The notes below the pieces were generated by a model. That model was not told the origin of the DNA and did no database searches. It saw only the letters and a program-made list of their open reading frames with translations. The translations under genes and the position numbers were made by a program. Source: Massilia oculi (GTDB lineage: Bacteria > Pseudomonadota > Gammaproteobacteria > Burkholderiales > Burkholderiaceae_D). Taken from it: a DNA stretch of 64,000 nt. Each line of letters opens with the position of its first letter. Position 1 is the first letter of the stretch. The DNA is taken from NCBI RefSeq assembly GCF_003143515.1, contig NZ_CP029343.1, positions 2,356,001 through 2,420,000 of the forward strand, read 5' to 3'. Below are positions 42,033 to 51,000 of the stretch, one piece after another.

Positions 42033-43405
42033 GTGGGCGTGCCGTCCGAAGGGTGATCTAGATTGAGGGAGAGGGTCGCGATCGACATGGCCGCCACCTC
42101 GGGGTCGTCGAGTTCGATCATCTGGTCCTGGGCCTCGAAGGCGAGCGGCAGGCGCGCCAGGTCGGCGGTCGCGCCCTGCAGGCTGGCCTCGGCCGCGTCG
42201 CCCAGCAGCGGCAGCAGCGAGGCGCGGTAGGACGCGACGGCGAAACTGGCCGGCAGCAGGGACTCGTGCAGCTGGACCTTCTTGGGGCCGACGTCCGAAA
42301 ATTCGGGGAAGTTGCCCAGGTTGGCGAAGTCGGCGAGCTTGTTGATCCAGTCGTTCAGCTCGACCATCATGGCCGGGTTGTCGTTGATCGTCAGCGGCGC
42401 ATCCTGGCCGCTCGGCAGGCCTTTCGGGCCGGTCGAGATCACGCGCTCGGCCAGCAGCTCGGTCTCGGCGACGTCGATCATCTCGGCCGGGGTGGCGAAC
42501 AGCGGCGTCACCGGGCGGTCGATCGCATCCGATGCCAGGCTCGCCAGGTCTTCATGGGCCAGCAGCCAGCGCTTGACGTCGGTGGTCGACAGGCCGGACT
42601 GGCCCAGGTGCACGCGCTGGCGCTCGATCTGGTTCAGCGCGCGCGAGAACATGCCCTGCATATTGAGCAGCGCGCTCTGGGCCCGGCCGATGGCCTGGGC
42701 CGCGCGGTGGGTGGCGCTGTCGGCCCGTTCGTCCGAGGTGATGGCGCGCAGGATGACCGAGCCCTTCTCCACCCAGTCGCAGGCCATATGCCACTTGGCC
42801 TGCGAGGTGCGCAGGCGGAACTCGGAGCCGGAAGCGATCGCGTCGCGGAATTCCTCGGTCAGCTCGATCAGGCGGCCCAGCAGGTGCTTCAGCTGGTCGA
42901 CGGTCACGCCGCCGACCGCCTGGGCGCCGGCCACCTGCGACAGCAGGAAGCCCATCTCGGCGTCGTCGTCTTCCGGCTTGCCCAGCGCCAGCAGGGTCTC
43001 GAGCGCGGACAGGACGTTGCGCGCCAGCGGCGTGATGCGGTACACCGCGTTTGGTGCGTCCCAGGCCAGCAGACCGTGGCCGCGCAGGCGGTTGAGCACC
43101 GTCTCCAGGCTCTCGGGAATCAGGTAGGCCAGCTTCTGGTTGATGTCGGCGCGCGAGAACGCCGAGCTGGCGGTGTCGCCGGCCAGTTCGCGCAGGACGA
43201 GCAGGCGCACCAGCACGCCGTCCTGGGTGCCGTGGAACAGGGCCGTGAAGGCCGACAGCATCGGCTGGGCACGCTTGAGGTGGAAGACCTGCTCGATTTC
43301 GTCGGGAGCGACGCCTTCCTGGAAGTGTGCCTGCAGCGGATCAAGTTCCGGCGCCGTGGCCGGGGAGTCGGCAGCGAGGGCCGCGCCGGCAAGGGGATCG
43401 ATCAT
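42029..43405 (-). CDS. mksF: Kleisin-like subunit of an MksFEB condensin
   Basis: A 458-residue protein and the first gene of the operon. The N-terminal winged helix (about residues 50-135) has FSRADINQKLAYLIPESLET and LRGHGLLAWDAPNAVYRIT. A long helical middle (about 145-290) and a C-terminal region with an acidic end follow, as in MukF/MksF. It would link the two MksB heads and hold MksE. The upstream region contains three tandem 9-bp units and a bracketing inverted repeat. Some MukF-type features cannot be checked without structure prediction. Confidence 0.75.
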   Translation of the reverse strand: MIDPLAGAALAADSPATAPELDPLQAHFQEGVAPDEIEQVFHLKRAQPMLSAFTALFHGTQDGVLVRLLVLRELAGDTASSAFSRADINQKLAYLIPESLETVLNRLRGHGLLAWDAPNAVYRITPLARNVLSALETLLALGKPEDDDAEMGFLLSQVAGAQAVGGVTVDQLKHLLGRLIELTEEFRDAIASGSEFRLRTSQAKWHMACDWVEKGSVILRAITSDERADSATHRAAQAIGRAQSALLNMQGMFSRALNQIERQRVHLGQSGLSTTDVKRWLLAHEDLASLASDAIDRPVTPLFATPAEMIDVAETELLAERVISTGPKGLPSGQDAPLTINDNPAMMVELNDWINKLADFANLGNFPEFSDVGPKKVQLHESLLPASFAVASYRASLLPLLGDAAEASLQGATADLARLPLAFEAQDQMIELDDPEVAAMSIATLSLNLDHPSDGTPT

Positions 43406-43437
43406 CGTTGTTACCAGTCTCTCGTGCGCGGTCGAGA

Positions 43438-43501
43438 CGGGCCTGGCATGCGCAATATTGACAATATTGACAATATCTACATGAACGTACTGACAGGCCC
43501 G
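43438..43501. promoter_or_regulatory. Tandem 9-bp repeats inside an inverted repeat upstream of mksF
   Basis: Three consecutive units CAATATTGA, CAATATTGA and CAATATCTA (43453-43479) stand out as an AT-rich island. They are enclosed by CGGGCCTG (43438-43445) and CAGGCCCG (43494-43501). They lie 48-74 bases upstream of the mksF ATG, the place expected for its promoter. They could be an iterated operator. Confidence 0.45.
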
Positions 43502-43603
43502 ACCGGCGTCGCGGGGGCGTCAGTATAACAGGCTGGACTGGCCAATCAGCGATTGCCGGCCCCGACCGGGGGCCGACAATTGCGGGAAAGACACAGATGT
43601 GAC

Positions 43604-44371
43604 TTACGGCTTAGCAATACTCTTCAGCGTCTGTTCGATGGTTTCCTTGTCGCCTTCCGTGAAACGGATCTTGACCGGATACCATTCATGCGCCGGCGCC
43701 AGCCACACCTCGATGCTCTGGTCGCGGCTGTCCGGCAAGGCTTCGCGGCTGACCAGCACGGCGTCGACCTGGCCCAGCCCGGTCTTGACCTTCTCGCGCC
43801 TGACCACCTTGAAGGTCCAGGCTTCGGCGCTGGTGCGGCCGGCCACGAAGAACGGCCATTCCGAGCCCGGCTTGAACTTGTCGCCGGCCGCGCGCGCGAT
43901 GGCCGCCAGCTGCCAGGTGATCGATACCCGGTCCTGCTCGCCGCCCTTGAGCGGATAGGTCTTGTCGCCTTCGGAGAAACTGATGACTTTTTCGCCGCGG
44001 TCGAAGGTGATCGAGGTCGGGTCCTTGCGCAGGCGCTTTTCGGAAAATTCCACCGGCGCCAGGCCGAACTCATCGATGGCGCCCTGGCTGCGGTTGTCGA
44101 GCAGGGTGCCCAGGATGGCCACGCGCGATTCGACGTGCAGGTCGTATTTACCGTCGCCGGCGCGCCAGGCGACAGTGGCGTCGCCCTTGAGCGACAGGCC
44201 GCGCTGGCGCGCGTTCAGGTCATACTGCAGGTCCGCCGATGGCGGCAATTCGAAGGCGCGCTTGACGGCTGGATGCGCCGCAGCCGATGGATTGGCGGCC
44301 TGGGCGGTGCTGCCCAGGGCGAGTGCCAGCGTGCATGCGACGCCGGCTTTTCGAATGTTGTCTAGGAGCAT
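43604..44371 (-). CDS. DUF3108 domain-containing periplasmic protein
   Basis: A 255-residue protein with a Sec signal peptide (about residues 1-25, cut after AQA) and a DUF3108 beta-sandwich-like domain. Blocks shared with its upstream neighbour include YDLHVESRVAILG, SEWPFFVAGRTSAEAW and VWLAPAHEWYPVKIRFTEGD. DUF3108 proteins are common in Burkholderiales and of unknown function. The ATG follows the stop of the upstream paralogue by one base, so the two are translated as a pair. Confidence 0.85.
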   Translation of the reverse strand: MLLDNIRKAGVACTLALALGSTAQAANPSAAAHPAVKRAFELPPSADLQYDLNARQRGLSLKGDATVAWRAGDGKYDLHVESRVAILGTLLDNRSQGAIDEFGLAPVEFSEKRLRKDPTSITFDRGEKVISFSEGDKTYPLKGGEQDRVSITWQLAAIARAAGDKFKPGSEWPFFVAGRTSAEAWTFKVVRREKVKTGLGQVDAVLVSREALPDSRDQSIEVWLAPAHEWYPVKIRFTEGDKETIEQTLKSIAKP

Positions 44372-44372
44372 A

Positions 44373-45506
44373 TCAAAATCCTGAATGGTTCAAGACGATA
44401 TTATTCACTGTTTGCGTGGTTACTGCTCCGTTGGCCTCCGTATTGCGAATCCGCACCGGATACCAGCCGTGTTGCGGGGCCAGCCAGATGTCGAGTGTCG
44501 ACTTGTAGGAGCCGGGCTGAGGCGGGCGCGTCAGGTGCCAGGTTTGCAGCTTGCCCAGCCCCGTATCGATCTCTTCCTGCCCCACCACATTGAACCGGTA
44601 AACGGCGGCGTCGCGGTCTTCGCCGACAAAGATGTCGATATCCCCGCTGAGTTGCTTGACGTCGCCGCGCGCGATCGCCGACAGCTGCAGCGGGACGCTG
44701 GCCTTGTCCTGGGCGCCGGGCACCAGCGGATAGGCCGCCTGTGACGCCGAGAAGGTCACCTTGTTCTGGCCCCAATCGAAATGGGTGGCAGTGAGCGAAC
44801 GGCCGCGCCGCTTTTCCGTCATCTTGATCGGTGCAAAGCCGCTTGCTGCCACCGCGCCCTCGCTGTGCAAGACCACCAGGTTGACCCGCGTAAATACCAC
44901 CCGAATGCCGGCCTCGACCTGGATCTTGTAGGTGTCGTCGTTCAGTTGCCACGCCAATAATGCCTCTCCCGACCATTCGGTGCCGTCCTTGTCGGTGCGG
45001 GCGACGTCCAGCGTGATCGAAGCCGGGGGCGGCATGTCGACCTTGTAGCGGCGCATCTCGGGAGCGGCTGGGGCGGCCGGCTCAACGGGCGCCGGCGTTT
45101 CTGCAGCTGGCGCTGGCGCCGGCGCAGCGGGTGGCGGCGCCGGCACGGCAGGCGCCGGCTCCATGCCGCTTCCCCCGGCGACGCCATCGACCGCGCCGGG
45201 TTCCATCCCGACGGTGATGCCGTTCGCCGGGGCCGGCATCCCGAATTCGACCGGCGCAATCACGGGCAAGGGCAGCGGCGCCGCCTCCCGCACCGGCAGC
45301 GGCGCGGGCGGCGGCGGTGGCGGCGGCACGGCGGCCGGCAGGACTTGCGCCAGGATCGTCGCCGCCCCGCCGTCGCCATGGCCCTGGCGCGGCAGCTCCA
45401 GGTTGACGTCGAGCAGCACGCTCAGCGCGATCCAGTGCAGCAATACGACCAGCGCGACCGGCAGCAGCCGGCGGCGACGCGGAAGTAGAAGTGGTGCGGA
45501 TTGCAT
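44373..45506 (-). CDS. Membrane-anchored DUF3108 protein with Pro/Ala-rich linker
   Basis: A 377-residue protein with an N-terminal RRRRLL basic patch and one hydrophobic helix (about residues 16-34). A linker of about 100 residues (about 50-150) rich in Pro and Ala, including PPPPPPPAPLPV, is followed by a C-terminal DUF3108 domain (about 155-377). The architecture of inner-membrane anchor, periplasm-spanning proline linker and terminal domain is like TonB. That suggests it reaches across the periplasm, an inference from layout alone. The DUF3108 part ends VWxxP-like IWLAPQHGWYPVRIRNTEANG, matching its neighbour. Confidence 0.82.
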   Translation of the reverse strand: MQSAPLLLPRRRRLLPVALVVLLHWIALSVLLDVNLELPRQGHGDGGAATILAQVLPAAVPPPPPPPAPLPVREAAPLPLPVIAPVEFGMPAPANGITVGMEPGAVDGVAGGSGMEPAPAVPAPPPAAPAPAPAAETPAPVEPAAPAAPEMRRYKVDMPPPASITLDVARTDKDGTEWSGEALLAWQLNDDTYKIQVEAGIRVVFTRVNLVVLHSEGAVAASGFAPIKMTEKRRGRSLTATHFDWGQNKVTFSASQAAYPLVPGAQDKASVPLQLSAIARGDVKQLSGDIDIFVGEDRDAAVYRFNVVGQEEIDTGLGKLQTWHLTRPPQPGSYKSTLDIWLAPQHGWYPVRIRNTEANGAVTTQTVNNIVLNHSGF

Positions 45507-45570
45507 ATCCGCTAGTGTAGCGCGGGCGCGGCCCGCGCTGCACGGCGCCTTGGATCTTCCTTCAGCAACC

Positions 45571-46311
45571 TCAGGTGATCGCCCCGCCGTCGACGGTGAG
45601 CACGGCCCCGGTGATCTGGCGCGCCGCCGGGCTGGCCAGGAACGCCACCGCCGCCGCCACGTCGCGCGGCTCGCCGAAGCGTCCCAGCGGGATCAGCGAC
45701 TTCTGGAATTCGGCGAATTCGCCATTGGCCGGATTCATCTCGGTGTCGGTCGATCCCGGCTGCACCAGGTTGACGGTGATGTCGCGCGCACCCAGTTCGC
45801 GCGCCAGGCCGCTGGTGAAGGTCTTGAGCGCGGCCTTGGTCAGGAAATACACGGTGGCCCCCTCGCCGACGATGCGGTCGGCGCCGGCCGAGCCGATGTT
45901 GACGATGCGGCCACCCTGGCCCAGGTGCGGGATGGCCGCCTGCGCCGCCAGGATCGGGCCGCGCACGTTCACGTCCAGCAGGGCGTCGATATCGTCCACG
46001 GCGATGTCGGCGATCGGCGCATAGCGGGCGATGGCGGCGTTATTGACCAGGATGTCCAGGCCGCCCAAAGCCTGGGCCGCCGCGTCGACCGCGCGCCGGA
46101 TCGCTGCCGGATCGGCGCTGTCGGCCTGGATCGCGACCGCCTTGCGGCCATGGCCTTCGATGGTGCGCACGACTTCCTGGGCCCGCTCGGCCGAACGCTC
46201 GTAGGTGATCGCCACGTCGGCGCCCTGCTGCGCCAGTTCGAGGGCGATCGCGGCGCCGATGCCGCGCGATGCGCCGGTCACGATGGCGCGTTTTCCTTGC
46301 AAGTTGTTCAT
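45571..46311 (-). CDS. Short-chain dehydrogenase/reductase
   Basis: A 246-residue classical SDR. The nucleotide motif TGASRGIG is at about residues 12-19, NNAAI in the middle, then Ser of NIGSAG and the catalytic YxxxK (YFLTK). It ends LTVDGGAIT as in 3-oxoacyl-ACP reductase-like enzymes. The Ser-Tyr-Lys set is complete, so it should be active with NAD(P)H; the substrate is unknown. AAAGGGAATGTC precedes the ATG. The gene is divergent from a TetR regulator and has a clear sigma-70 promoter overlapped by candidate operators. Confidence 0.92.
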   Translation of the reverse strand: MNNLQGKRAIVTGASRGIGAAIALELAQQGADVAITYERSAERAQEVVRTIEGHGRKAVAIQADSADPAAIRRAVDAAAQALGGLDILVNNAAIARYAPIADIAVDDIDALLDVNVRGPILAAQAAIPHLGQGGRIVNIGSAGADRIVGEGATVYFLTKAALKTFTSGLARELGARDITVNLVQPGSTDTEMNPANGEFAEFQKSLIPLGRFGEPRDVAAAVAFLASPAARQITGAVLTVDGGAIT

Positions 46312-46321
46312 GACATTCCCT

Positions 46322-46338
46322 TTATGTGTTGATCGATA
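46322..46338 (-). promoter_or_regulatory. Candidate TetR operator at the SDR transcription start
   Basis: TTATGTGTTGATCGATA matches 14 of 17 bases of the operator in front of the MFS gene (35574-35590, read on the minus strand). It lies just downstream of the SDR -10 box, the usual blocking position. Confidence 0.5.
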
Positions 46339-46343
46339 CAGAA

Positions 46344-46373
46344 ATAGTAGATCCGCTGCCGGCGCGCTGTCAA
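46344..46373 (-). promoter_or_regulatory. Sigma-70 promoter of the SDR gene
   Basis: On the minus strand TTGACA (46373-46368), an 18-base spacer and TACTAT (46349-46344), close to consensus and 32 bases upstream of the SDR ATG. Confidence 0.6.
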
Positions 46374-46382
46374 TTGATTTTT

Positions 46383-46399
46383 TAGTGACCGACACATAT
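46383..46399 (-). promoter_or_regulatory. Second candidate TetR operator in the SDR/TetR intergenic region
   Basis: Minus-strand ATATGTGTCGGTCACTA agrees at 12 of 17 positions with the site at 46322-46338, in the same orientation and 61 bases away. It lies upstream of the SDR -35 and toward the TetR gene. Confidence 0.4.
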
Positions 46400-46455
46400 A
46401 TTGTGAACGGCGTGCGGCGTTGTCCCGACCCGCAGCCGGACATATACTGTGCGCG

Positions 46456-47115
46456 ATGCAGACGCCCGACCAACCTCTCCTCGACGAAGCGGCCTCCCCA
46501 GCGCCGGCGACGCGCGCCCGCGGCCGGCCACGCGCCTTCGACCGCGAAGCCGCCTTGTCGAAGGCCATGCGCCTATTCTGGCAAAAGGGTTACGAAGCCA
46601 CGTCGCTCACCGACCTCACCGCCGCGATGGGCATCGCCTCGCCGAGCCTGTACGCAGCCTTCGGCTCCAAGGAGGCCTTGTTCGTCGAAGCCCTGAACCA
46701 TTACGGCGCCACCTATGCCTGGGGCTGGAAGAACTTCCTCGACGCCCCGACCGCGCGCGACGCGGTCCAGGCATGGCTGATGGATTCCGCCGCCTTCCTG
46801 ACCGGCGGCGTCGAAGACGTCCCCCTCGGCTGCATGGCGACCCTGGCGGTGATCGGCGCCGCGGGCCACCAGCAACTGTGCGAGCAGACGCGCGCCGCGC
46901 GCGCCGCGCCGCGGGCGGTCGTCAGGAAACGCCTCGAGCAGGGCGTCGCGGACGGCGAGATTCCGGCCTCGGTCGACCTGGACGCACTCGCCCGCTACGT
47001 GCAGATCGTCCAGAACGGGATGTCGCTCCACGCGCGCGACGGCGCCAGCCGCACCGAACTGGAGGCGGCGGTGAAGGTGGCCATGCGCGGCTGGGACGCC
47101 CAGGTCGAGGGCTAG
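46456..47115 (+). CDS. TetR/AcrR-family repressor
   Basis: A 219-residue regulator with HTH residues in FDREAALSKAMRLFWQKGYE and MGIASPSLYAAFGSKEALF. The ligand domain includes VPLGCMATLAVIGAAG. It closely resembles the TetR at 34887-35492 over the DNA-binding domain (GRPRxFDR, then LFWxxGYExTSL), so the two should read similar operators. Divergent from the SDR gene, it is the likely repressor of that gene and of itself. Confidence 0.92.
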   Translation: MQTPDQPLLDEAASPAPATRARGRPRAFDREAALSKAMRLFWQKGYEATSLTDLTAAMGIASPSLYAAFGSKEALFVEALNHYGATYAWGWKNFLDAPTARDAVQAWLMDSAAFLTGGVEDVPLGCMATLAVIGAAGHQQLCEQTRAARAAPRAVVRKRLEQGVADGEIPASVDLDALARYVQIVQNGMSLHARDGASRTELEAAVKVAMRGWDAQVEG

Positions 47116-47180
47116 CGCCGCCGCATGGCCCATCCGTGCGTAATCTGCTACGCTTGCCGCACAACCACTGGAGACCAACC

Positions 47181-47930
47181 ATGCTGAATCAGCCCATGCC
47201 AGGAATGACCGACACGCTCGAATTCGTCAAGAACCTGTGGGGCGGCATGAACATCCCCGGCGCCATGCCAGGCATGGGCGGCATGCCAGGAATGGGCGGC
47301 ATGCACATGCCGGGCGCCGGCCTGTCGGTGGAAGACCTCGACAAGAAGATCGCCGACCTGAAGGCGGTCGAGTCCTGGCTCAACCTCAACCTGGGCATGC
47401 TGCGCGGTTCGATCCAGGCGCTGGAAATCCAGCGCGGCACCCTGGCCACGCTCAAGGCGATGGGCGACAGCATGGCCCAGGCCATGAGCCAGACCGGCGC
47501 CGCCAGCGACGCCGCCATGGCGCCCTTCGCGCAATTCTTCACCCAGGCCGCGCAGGCCGCCGCGCCCGCCGCCGCCAGGCCCGCTGACAGCGCCGCGCCA
47601 CCGCCGCCGGCGCCATCCGCGACGGCGCCCGACACCCCGGTTCCGCCACCGGGCGCCGACGCATCGGCTGCGGCCATGCCGGCCGCCGTCGCATGGTGGA
47701 ATCTTTTGCAGGACCAGTTCCGCCAGGCCGTGGCCAGCGCCATGCCGCCGGAGAGCGCCCATCCCGACCAGGCCGGCGGCGCGCCGTCCGATGGCGGCGA
47801 CCGCCCCGCAGCCGGCGCCGCTGCCGCCGGCAAGCCACCCGCCGCAGGCCAATCCGCCAGCGCCCAGAATGGCAACGGCAATCCGGCCCCCAGCCGGCGC
47901 GGCGCGCGCGGCAAGACCGACAAGGCCTGA
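47181..47930 (+). CDS. phaM: PhaM-type PHA granule regulatory protein
   Basis: A 249-residue protein. The N-terminal PhaM domain (about residues 45-90) has LDKKIADLKAVESWLNLNL and GMLRGSIQALEIQRGTL, a short helical pair. It is followed by a long Ala/Pro/Gly-rich, low-complexity region with a basic tail (SRRGARGKTDKA) that can touch DNA. In Ralstonia PhaM binds the PHA synthase and links storage granules to the nucleoid. Residues 29-40 carry MPGMGG twice, from an 18-bp tandem duplication (47264-47299). AACCACTGGAG precedes the ATG. Confidence 0.88.
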   Translation: MLNQPMPGMTDTLEFVKNLWGGMNIPGAMPGMGGMPGMGGMHMPGAGLSVEDLDKKIADLKAVESWLNLNLGMLRGSIQALEIQRGTLATLKAMGDSMAQAMSQTGAASDAAMAPFAQFFTQAAQAAAPAAARPADSAAPPPPAPSATAPDTPVPPPGADASAAAMPAAVAWWNLLQDQFRQAVASAMPPESAHPDQAGGAPSDGGDRPAAGAAAAGKPPAAGQSASAQNGNGNPAPSRRGARGKTDKA

Positions 47931-48035
47931 ACGCTTGATCCAGACGGTGGCGCTCGCCTCCAAACCGTGCTGAACTGACGCAGCGGCCCGGCCTGCCCGG
48001 CCCGGCCGCTTCCCCGTCCAGCCGGAGCGAGCGCC

Positions 48036-51000
48036 ATGTTGCCGAGCGACCTGACCCACCTGACGCCCTCGCAGGTCGACGACCTGCGGCGCAAGCTCGC
48101 CGCCGCCGGCTGCGATCCGCCGCCCGGTGCGCGCACGGTCGCCGAGCTGCGCGACGCCTTCGCCCTGCTGCGCAAGCGCCACGGCCTGGCGCCGTCGGAC
48201 AGGATCGACGCGGCGCTGCTCCGCTACCTCGACGCCGCCGCCGGCCACCTGTTCGGCGAGGTGCTGCGGGACGAACTCGACATGCTGCGCCCCGAGACCG
48301 CGCAAGAGGGCGACGCCGCGCTCGAGGCCGCCCTGCCGCCCGACCGCGAACGCCTGTTGCAGCGCGCCCATGGCGGCATGCTGGCCGGCCTGGCCCTGTC
48401 CGGCGGCGGCGTGCGCAGCGCCACCTTCAGCCTGGGCGCCTTGCAGGCGCTGGCGCGCTGCGGCCTGCTGCGCCACATCGACTACCTGTCCACCGTGTCC
48501 GGCGGCGGCTTCGTCGGCGGCTGGTTATCCAGATGCTTGCATGCCAACGGCGGCGACATCGGCAAGGTGGAAGCCATGCTGGCGCCGCAGGCCGGCAGCG
48601 GCGAAGCCCCGGAACTGCGCTACCTGCGCCAGTACAGCAACTACCTGTCGCCGCAGGGCGGCATGTTCAGCGCCGACACCTGGACCCTGGTCGGCACCTA
48701 TGTGCGCAACACGGGCCTCAACCTGGCCATGCTGGTGGCCTGGATGTGCGCCCTGCTGCTGCTGCCGCGCTTCGCCGTCTGGGCCGTGCACCGCGTGGTC
48801 GCGCCGGGCGGTCCATGGACGCACCTGGCCGACGTCGCCTGGATCCTGGGCGTGCTGCTGTTCCTGTTCGCCGTGTTCTGCATCGCGCTGTCGATTTCGA
48901 GCAAGCCCGAAAGCTCGCGCGGGATGCGCCGCTTTCCACTGTCCCAGGGCGCGGTCCTGTGGTGCATCAACCTGCCCCTGCTGCTGGCGGGTTTCCTCGG
49001 CAGCCTTGGACTGTGGCGCCACGGCGGGGCGGCGCCATCGAGCTTTTTTTTGCCCACCCAGCTCGAAGGCCGCTGGTACTGGCTGCTGGCCCCGGGCCTG
49101 GTGTATTTCATCGTCTGGGCCTGCGGCTGGTACCTGGCCCACGACCGCTCCAGTCCCTTCCGCCGCACCGGCTATACCGTGTGCGCCGCAGGTGCGGCGG
49201 CCGTGCTGCTGGTGCTGCTGGAAGCCGGCCGCGCCTTCGCCCCCGGGATCCTGGCGCTGCTGCGGGTCGATGCCGCCCGGCTGTCGCTGCTGCTGTGCTG
49301 GACGGTGGGCGTGCTGCTGGTGCTGGCCGGCTGGCTGGCCATCTACACGCGGCTGCACGCCGACCCGCCGCTGCGCGACCTCTCCCGCGCCGAACTGGGC
49401 GAAGGCCTGTCCCACTTCCTGTGCGCGATGGGCGCGCTCACCCTCGGCACCCTGCTGCTGCTGGGCGGGATGGCGGTGCTGCCCGATCCCGCCGGCCAGC
49501 GCGTGCTGAACGACGCGATCGCCCTCGCCACCTTCGGCATGCCGCTGATGATGGCGCTGTTCGCCGCCACCATGACCCTGATGATCGGCCTGGTCGGCCG
49601 CCTGTACAGCGACGCCAGCCGCGAATGGTGGAGCCGGCAAGGCGCCTGGACCGCGATCTTCGCCCTCCTGTGGCTGACCGTGTACGCCACGTGCTTCTAC
49701 ATTCCTCCCTTGCTGCACTGGGCCTGGCTGACCTACGAACCCTGGTCGAACCTGGGCACCCTGCTCGGCTGGCTGGCGATGACCGCCTTCGGGCTCAAGG
49801 CCGGCAGCAGCATGTCGACCGGCGCGCGCGGCGCCCCGGATCCGAAGCTCGAACTGGTCGCGCGGCTCGCGCCCTATGTGTTCTCGGTCGGGATCTTCGC
49901 CCTCTTGAGCAGCCTGGTACAGGCCGCGGTGGCGCTGCCGAACGTCGCCTGCCCGAAGGCCGAGCTGACCTGCGTGCTGCGCGCCCATGCCGACGCCACC
50001 CTGGCAACGGGGGGCACGACCCTGCTGCTGGCCTTCAGCGCCTTCCTGGGCGCCGCCCTGCTGCTCGGCTGGCGGGTCGACATCAACAAGTTTTCCCTCT
50101 ATATGCTGTACCGCAACCGGGTGGTGCGGGCCTGGTTCGGCGCCGACAACCGCGCGCGCCAGCCGCATCCCTTCACCGGCTTCGATCCCAACGACGACAT
50201 GCTGCTGGCCGAGCTGCGCTACGGCCGGCCCTATCCCATCGTGAACACCGCGCTGAACCTGGTAAGCGGCGCCGAACTGGCCTGGCAGACGCGGCGCACC
50301 GCCTCGTTCGCCTTCACGCCGCGCTGGTGCGGTTACGAGCAAGCCAGCGCGGTTCCCGGCGGCGCGGGCGCGCCAGCGGGCTGCTACCGGCCGACCGACA
50401 CGTATGCTTCGCGCTCCGGGGTCGGCCTGGACGACGACGCCGGCGTGCGGCTCGGGATGGCGGTGGCCTTGTCCGGCGCCGCGGCCAGCCCGAACACGGG
50501 CGCGCACTCGTCGCCGCCGCTGAACTTCCTGATGACGATGTTCAACGTCCGCCTGGGACGCTGGTGCCCGAATCCCGCGCGCCGCGCCTGGACCAGCGCC
50601 TCGCCGCCGATCGGCCTGTTCAGCCTCTTGTCCGAGCTGTTCGGCCAGCTCGACTCCGACGCCGCCTATGTCCACCTGACCGACGGCGGCCACTTCGACA
50701 ACCTGGGCATCTACGAGCTGGTAAGGCGCCGCTGCCGGCTGGTGATCGCGATCGACGTCGGCAGCGACCGTCATCTCGCCTTCGAAGACCTGGGCAATGC
50801 GATCCGGCGCTGCGGCACCGACCTGCACGTGCGGATCGACCTCGACGTCTCGCGCCTGGCGGCCGCCGCCGCTGGCGGCGGGTGCGGCGCCGCAGCCGGC
50901 ATGCCGGCTGCCGCGGCCGGCAGCATCCGCTACAGCCAGGCCGACCGCGGCGCGGCCGACGGCGTGCTCCTGTACGTGAAACCGGCCATCGTCGGCAGCG

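Noticed and set aside
38458..43405. Wadjet (JetABCD) plasmid-defence system
   Set aside because: Gene order and SMC motifs are shared with Mks complexes, but the JetD/MksG nuclease is absent and a terminator follows directly.
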